This document shows, in pieces, positions 58,150-59,460 of a DNA stretch of 59,460 bases. The stretch covers positions 1-59,460 of the forward strand of contig NZ_CACSJA010000032.1 in assembly GCF_902706035.1 (NCBI RefSeq), read 5' to 3'. How positions within the stretch are numbered: position 1 is the first letter of the stretch; every line of letters starts with the position of its first letter. Position numbers and translations under genes: made by a program. Under the pieces are notes generated by a model. That model searched no databases. It was not told the origin of the DNA and was given only the letters and a program-made list of their open reading frames with translations. The DNA is from Pantoea sp. 18069. Its GTDB lineage: Bacteria; Pseudomonadota; Gammaproteobacteria; Burkholderiales; Burkholderiaceae_C.

Positions 58150-58578
58150 ATGTCTACATTCAGCGCAAAACCCGCTGAGGTGCAACACGAGTGGTTTGTG
58201 ATTGACGCCACCGACAAGGTGCTCGGACGGGTAGCCAGCGAAGTTGCCCTCCGTCTGCGCGGCAAACACAAAGCCATTTATACACCTCACGTTGATACCG
58301 GCGACTTCATCGTCATCATCAACGCAGCCCAGCTCAAAGTGACTGGCACCAAGTCCCTGGACAAGGTGTACTACCGTCATTCCGGCTATCCGGGCGGCAT
58401 CACTGCCACGAACTTCCGTGATATGCAGTCGAAGCACCCCGGTCGTGCTCTGGAAAAGGCCGTCAAGGGCATGCTGCCCAAGGGTCCTCTGGGCTACGCC
58501 ATGATCAAGAAACTCAAGGTGTATGGCGGTGCTGAGCATCCCCACACCGCACAGCAGCCCAAAGCGCTGGAAATCTAA
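58150..58578 (+). CDS. rplM: 50S ribosomal protein L13
   Basis: 142 residues, the normal length. It reads MSTFSAKPAEVQHEWFVIDA, KVLGRVASEVALRLRGKHKA, YTPHVDTGDFIVIINA, KVYYRHSGYPGG and HPGRALEKAVKGMLPKGPLG, which is L13 throughout. It is an early assembly protein of the large subunit. The start follows GAAAAGAGAAAACTC, a fair ribosome-binding site; the open frame upstream to 57931 is in the leader. rpsI follows after 11 bases, as in most bacteria. Confidence 0.98.
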   Translation: MSTFSAKPAEVQHEWFVIDATDKVLGRVASEVALRLRGKHKAIYTPHVDTGDFIVIINAAQLKVTGTKSLDKVYYRHSGYPGGITATNFRDMQSKHPGRALEKAVKGMLPKGPLGYAMIKKLKVYGGAEHPHTAQQPKALEI

Positions 58579-58589
58579 GGAGCCTTGAG

Positions 58590-58982
58590 ATGATTGGTGA
58601 TTGGAACAATGGCACCGGCCGTCGCAAATCTAGCGTCGCCCGCGTGTTTCTGAAGAAGGGTTCCGGCAAGATTACTGTGAATGGCAAAGACATTCAAGAG
58701 TACTTCGGCCGCGAAACTTCCATCATGATTGCTAAGCAACCGCTGGCACTCACGGAAAACCTCGAAGCTTTCGACGTGCAAATCAATGTGCACGGCGGCG
58801 GCGAATCCGGCCAGGCCGGTGCTGCCCGTCACGGCATCACCCGTGCCCTGATCGACTATGACGCAGGCCTCAAGCCCGTCCTGAGCCAAGCCGGCTTCGT
58901 GACGCGCGATGCCCGTGAAGTCGAACGTAAGAAGGTCGGTCTGCGCGGTGCGCGCCGCGCCAAGCAGTTCTCCAAGCGTTAA
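58590..58982 (+). CDS. rpsI: 30S ribosomal protein S9
   Basis: 130 residues beginning MIGDWNNGTGRRKSSVARVFL, with GSGKITVNGKDIQEYFGRE, GGGESGQAGAARHGITRALI and the basic C-terminus RRAKQFSKR that reaches the P-site tRNA. It has AAGGAGCC upstream. Co-transcribed with rplM. A perfect UUCG-loop terminator ends the operon, and a group II intron begins directly after. Confidence 0.98.
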   Translation: MIGDWNNGTGRRKSSVARVFLKKGSGKITVNGKDIQEYFGRETSIMIAKQPLALTENLEAFDVQINVHGGGESGQAGAARHGITRALIDYDAGLKPVLSQAGFVTRDAREVERKKVGLRGARRAKQFSKR

Positions 58983-59027
58983 GCCCAAAGCACTGCAGTC
59001 TGCCGGGGTCTCTCTGGCAGGCGCAAG

Positions 59028-59051
59028 AAAAGCCACCTTCGGGTGGCTTTT
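59028..59051 (+). terminator. Terminator of the rplM-rpsI operon
   Basis: AAAAGCCACC (59028-59037), loop TTCG (59038-59041), GGTGGCTTTT (59042-59051). The stable UUCG tetraloop and T4 tail give a strong terminator. Confidence 0.93.
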
Positions 59052-59056
59052 CGCAT

Positions 59057-59460
59057 GTGTGCCCAGCATGGGCGCACACCTGCGGGTGCAAGTCCCGCTG
59101 CGAGCTGGTCACAGTGAGCAAAGTGAAGCGCAACTGCGTGAGGGCGACCGAACGTGGGGAGGAAGCGTGGAGCGTAAATCGTGAGCCGATGAACAAGAAT
59201 CGCATAGAAGGCGTTGCCAAGCAGGGTGAGCGGGCATGCAACCGCAAAGCTCTTGTGACCAAGGCGAGGTGGCGTAGATGCGGCGGTTGTGCGATGAAGG
59301 TGTGCGTTCTTACCTGGGGAGATCTCGCCTCATGGGTGAAAGCCCGACGGCTGTGCCGGAGCGAGAAGTCAGCAGAGGTCGTAGTAGCTGGAGCCGGGGC
59401 CGCTGAGGCCACAAGGCGAGAGCGAAGGACCAAACGAGAGTGAGTGACCGAGGACAAGAA
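59057..59460 (+). mobile_element. Group II intron, 5' part (runs off the window)
   Basis: Begins GTGTG, a valid group II 5' splice-site start. Typical domain I blocks follow: GCCCAGCATGGGC, GCGGGTGCAAGTCCCGC, then a later GAAGTCAGCAGAGGTCGTAG just before the expected intron-encoded protein. No reverse transcriptase is reached before the window ends. The intron starts 5 bases downstream of the rpsI terminator, a typical target location for class C introns. Family identification is good; class is uncertain. Confidence 0.8.

Noticed and set aside
59057..59460. Short + and - strand frames in the last 400 bases as genes
   Set aside because: The region has the sequence features of a group II intron RNA domain, and the frames match no protein.

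Overview
The window comes from a high-GC Gram-negative chromosome, most likely a betaproteobacterium of the Comamonadaceae (Comamonas/Acidovorax/Delftia-like). The evidence is a MerR-controlled leucine/isovalerate (liu) gene cluster, an Omp32-type porin, a Bug-family periplasmic receptor, an SAH riboswitch in front of ahcY, rplM-rpsI, and several GC-rich intergenic repeat families. These assignments come from reading the sequence and from recognising families; no database search was run.

Left part (1-22.5 kb). The end of an IS66-type transposase abuts a metallo-beta-lactamase-fold hydrolase. A divergent MerR regulator (LiuR) follows, flanked by two palindromic operators. Next comes a long + strand series: isovaleryl-CoA dehydrogenase, beta-carbonic anhydrase, isocitrate dehydrogenase kinase/phosphatase, thiolase, a PPOX flavoprotein, an SDR, a second acyl-CoA dehydrogenase, a DUF4197 protein and a YchJ-like protein. 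After a repeat-rich spacer and a HAD phosphatase there is a - strand block (GST, AraC regulator, Na+/H+ antiporter). A second + strand liu operon follows: methylcrotonyl-CoA carboxylase beta, methylglutaconyl-CoA hydratase, methylcrotonyl-CoA carboxylase alpha, a hydroxyacid reductase, HMG-CoA lyase and a DUF1289 protein. Together these cover isovaleryl-CoA to acetyl-CoA plus acetoacetate. Carbonic anhydrase may supply the carboxylase with bicarbonate, and AceK may divert acetyl-CoA carbon into the glyoxylate shunt.

Middle part (22.8-44.3 kb). A kappa-GST-like isomerase, an MHS-type MFS transporter with a large extra loop and a porin with a structured leader are followed by a double-length UvrA (1983 aa, four ATPase cassettes) preceded by a good SOS box. 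Then come three tandem lipoprotein peptidases of the TAP-like alpha/beta-hydrolase family, two of them with matching candidate ECF-sigma promoters, and one carrying a (GATGAA)8 acidic tail. A small cysteine-cluster protein lies among them. A LysR / Bug receptor / beta-propeller cassette and a DUF3857-transglutaminase protein end this part.

Right part (44.5-59.5 kb). A - strand DctP-DctQ-DctM TRAP transporter, a HAD-IIB phosphatase and release factor 3 are followed by an MFS exporter on the + strand. The last codons and stop of this exporter lie in the first unit of a 5 x 91 bp tandem array. The array runs up to an SAH riboswitch-ahcY unit, then tlyA-metF (methyl-cycle functions), rlpA, rlmJ, and rplM-rpsI. 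Five bases after the rpsI terminator the 5' part of a group II intron begins, and it continues past the window edge.

The most noteworthy observations are the SOS-box/tandem-UvrA pair with one damaged zinc site, the triplicated TAP-like lipoproteins with shared promoter signatures, the tandem array that supplies a stop codon, the repeat families placed at gene 3' ends, and the intron placed after a terminator.
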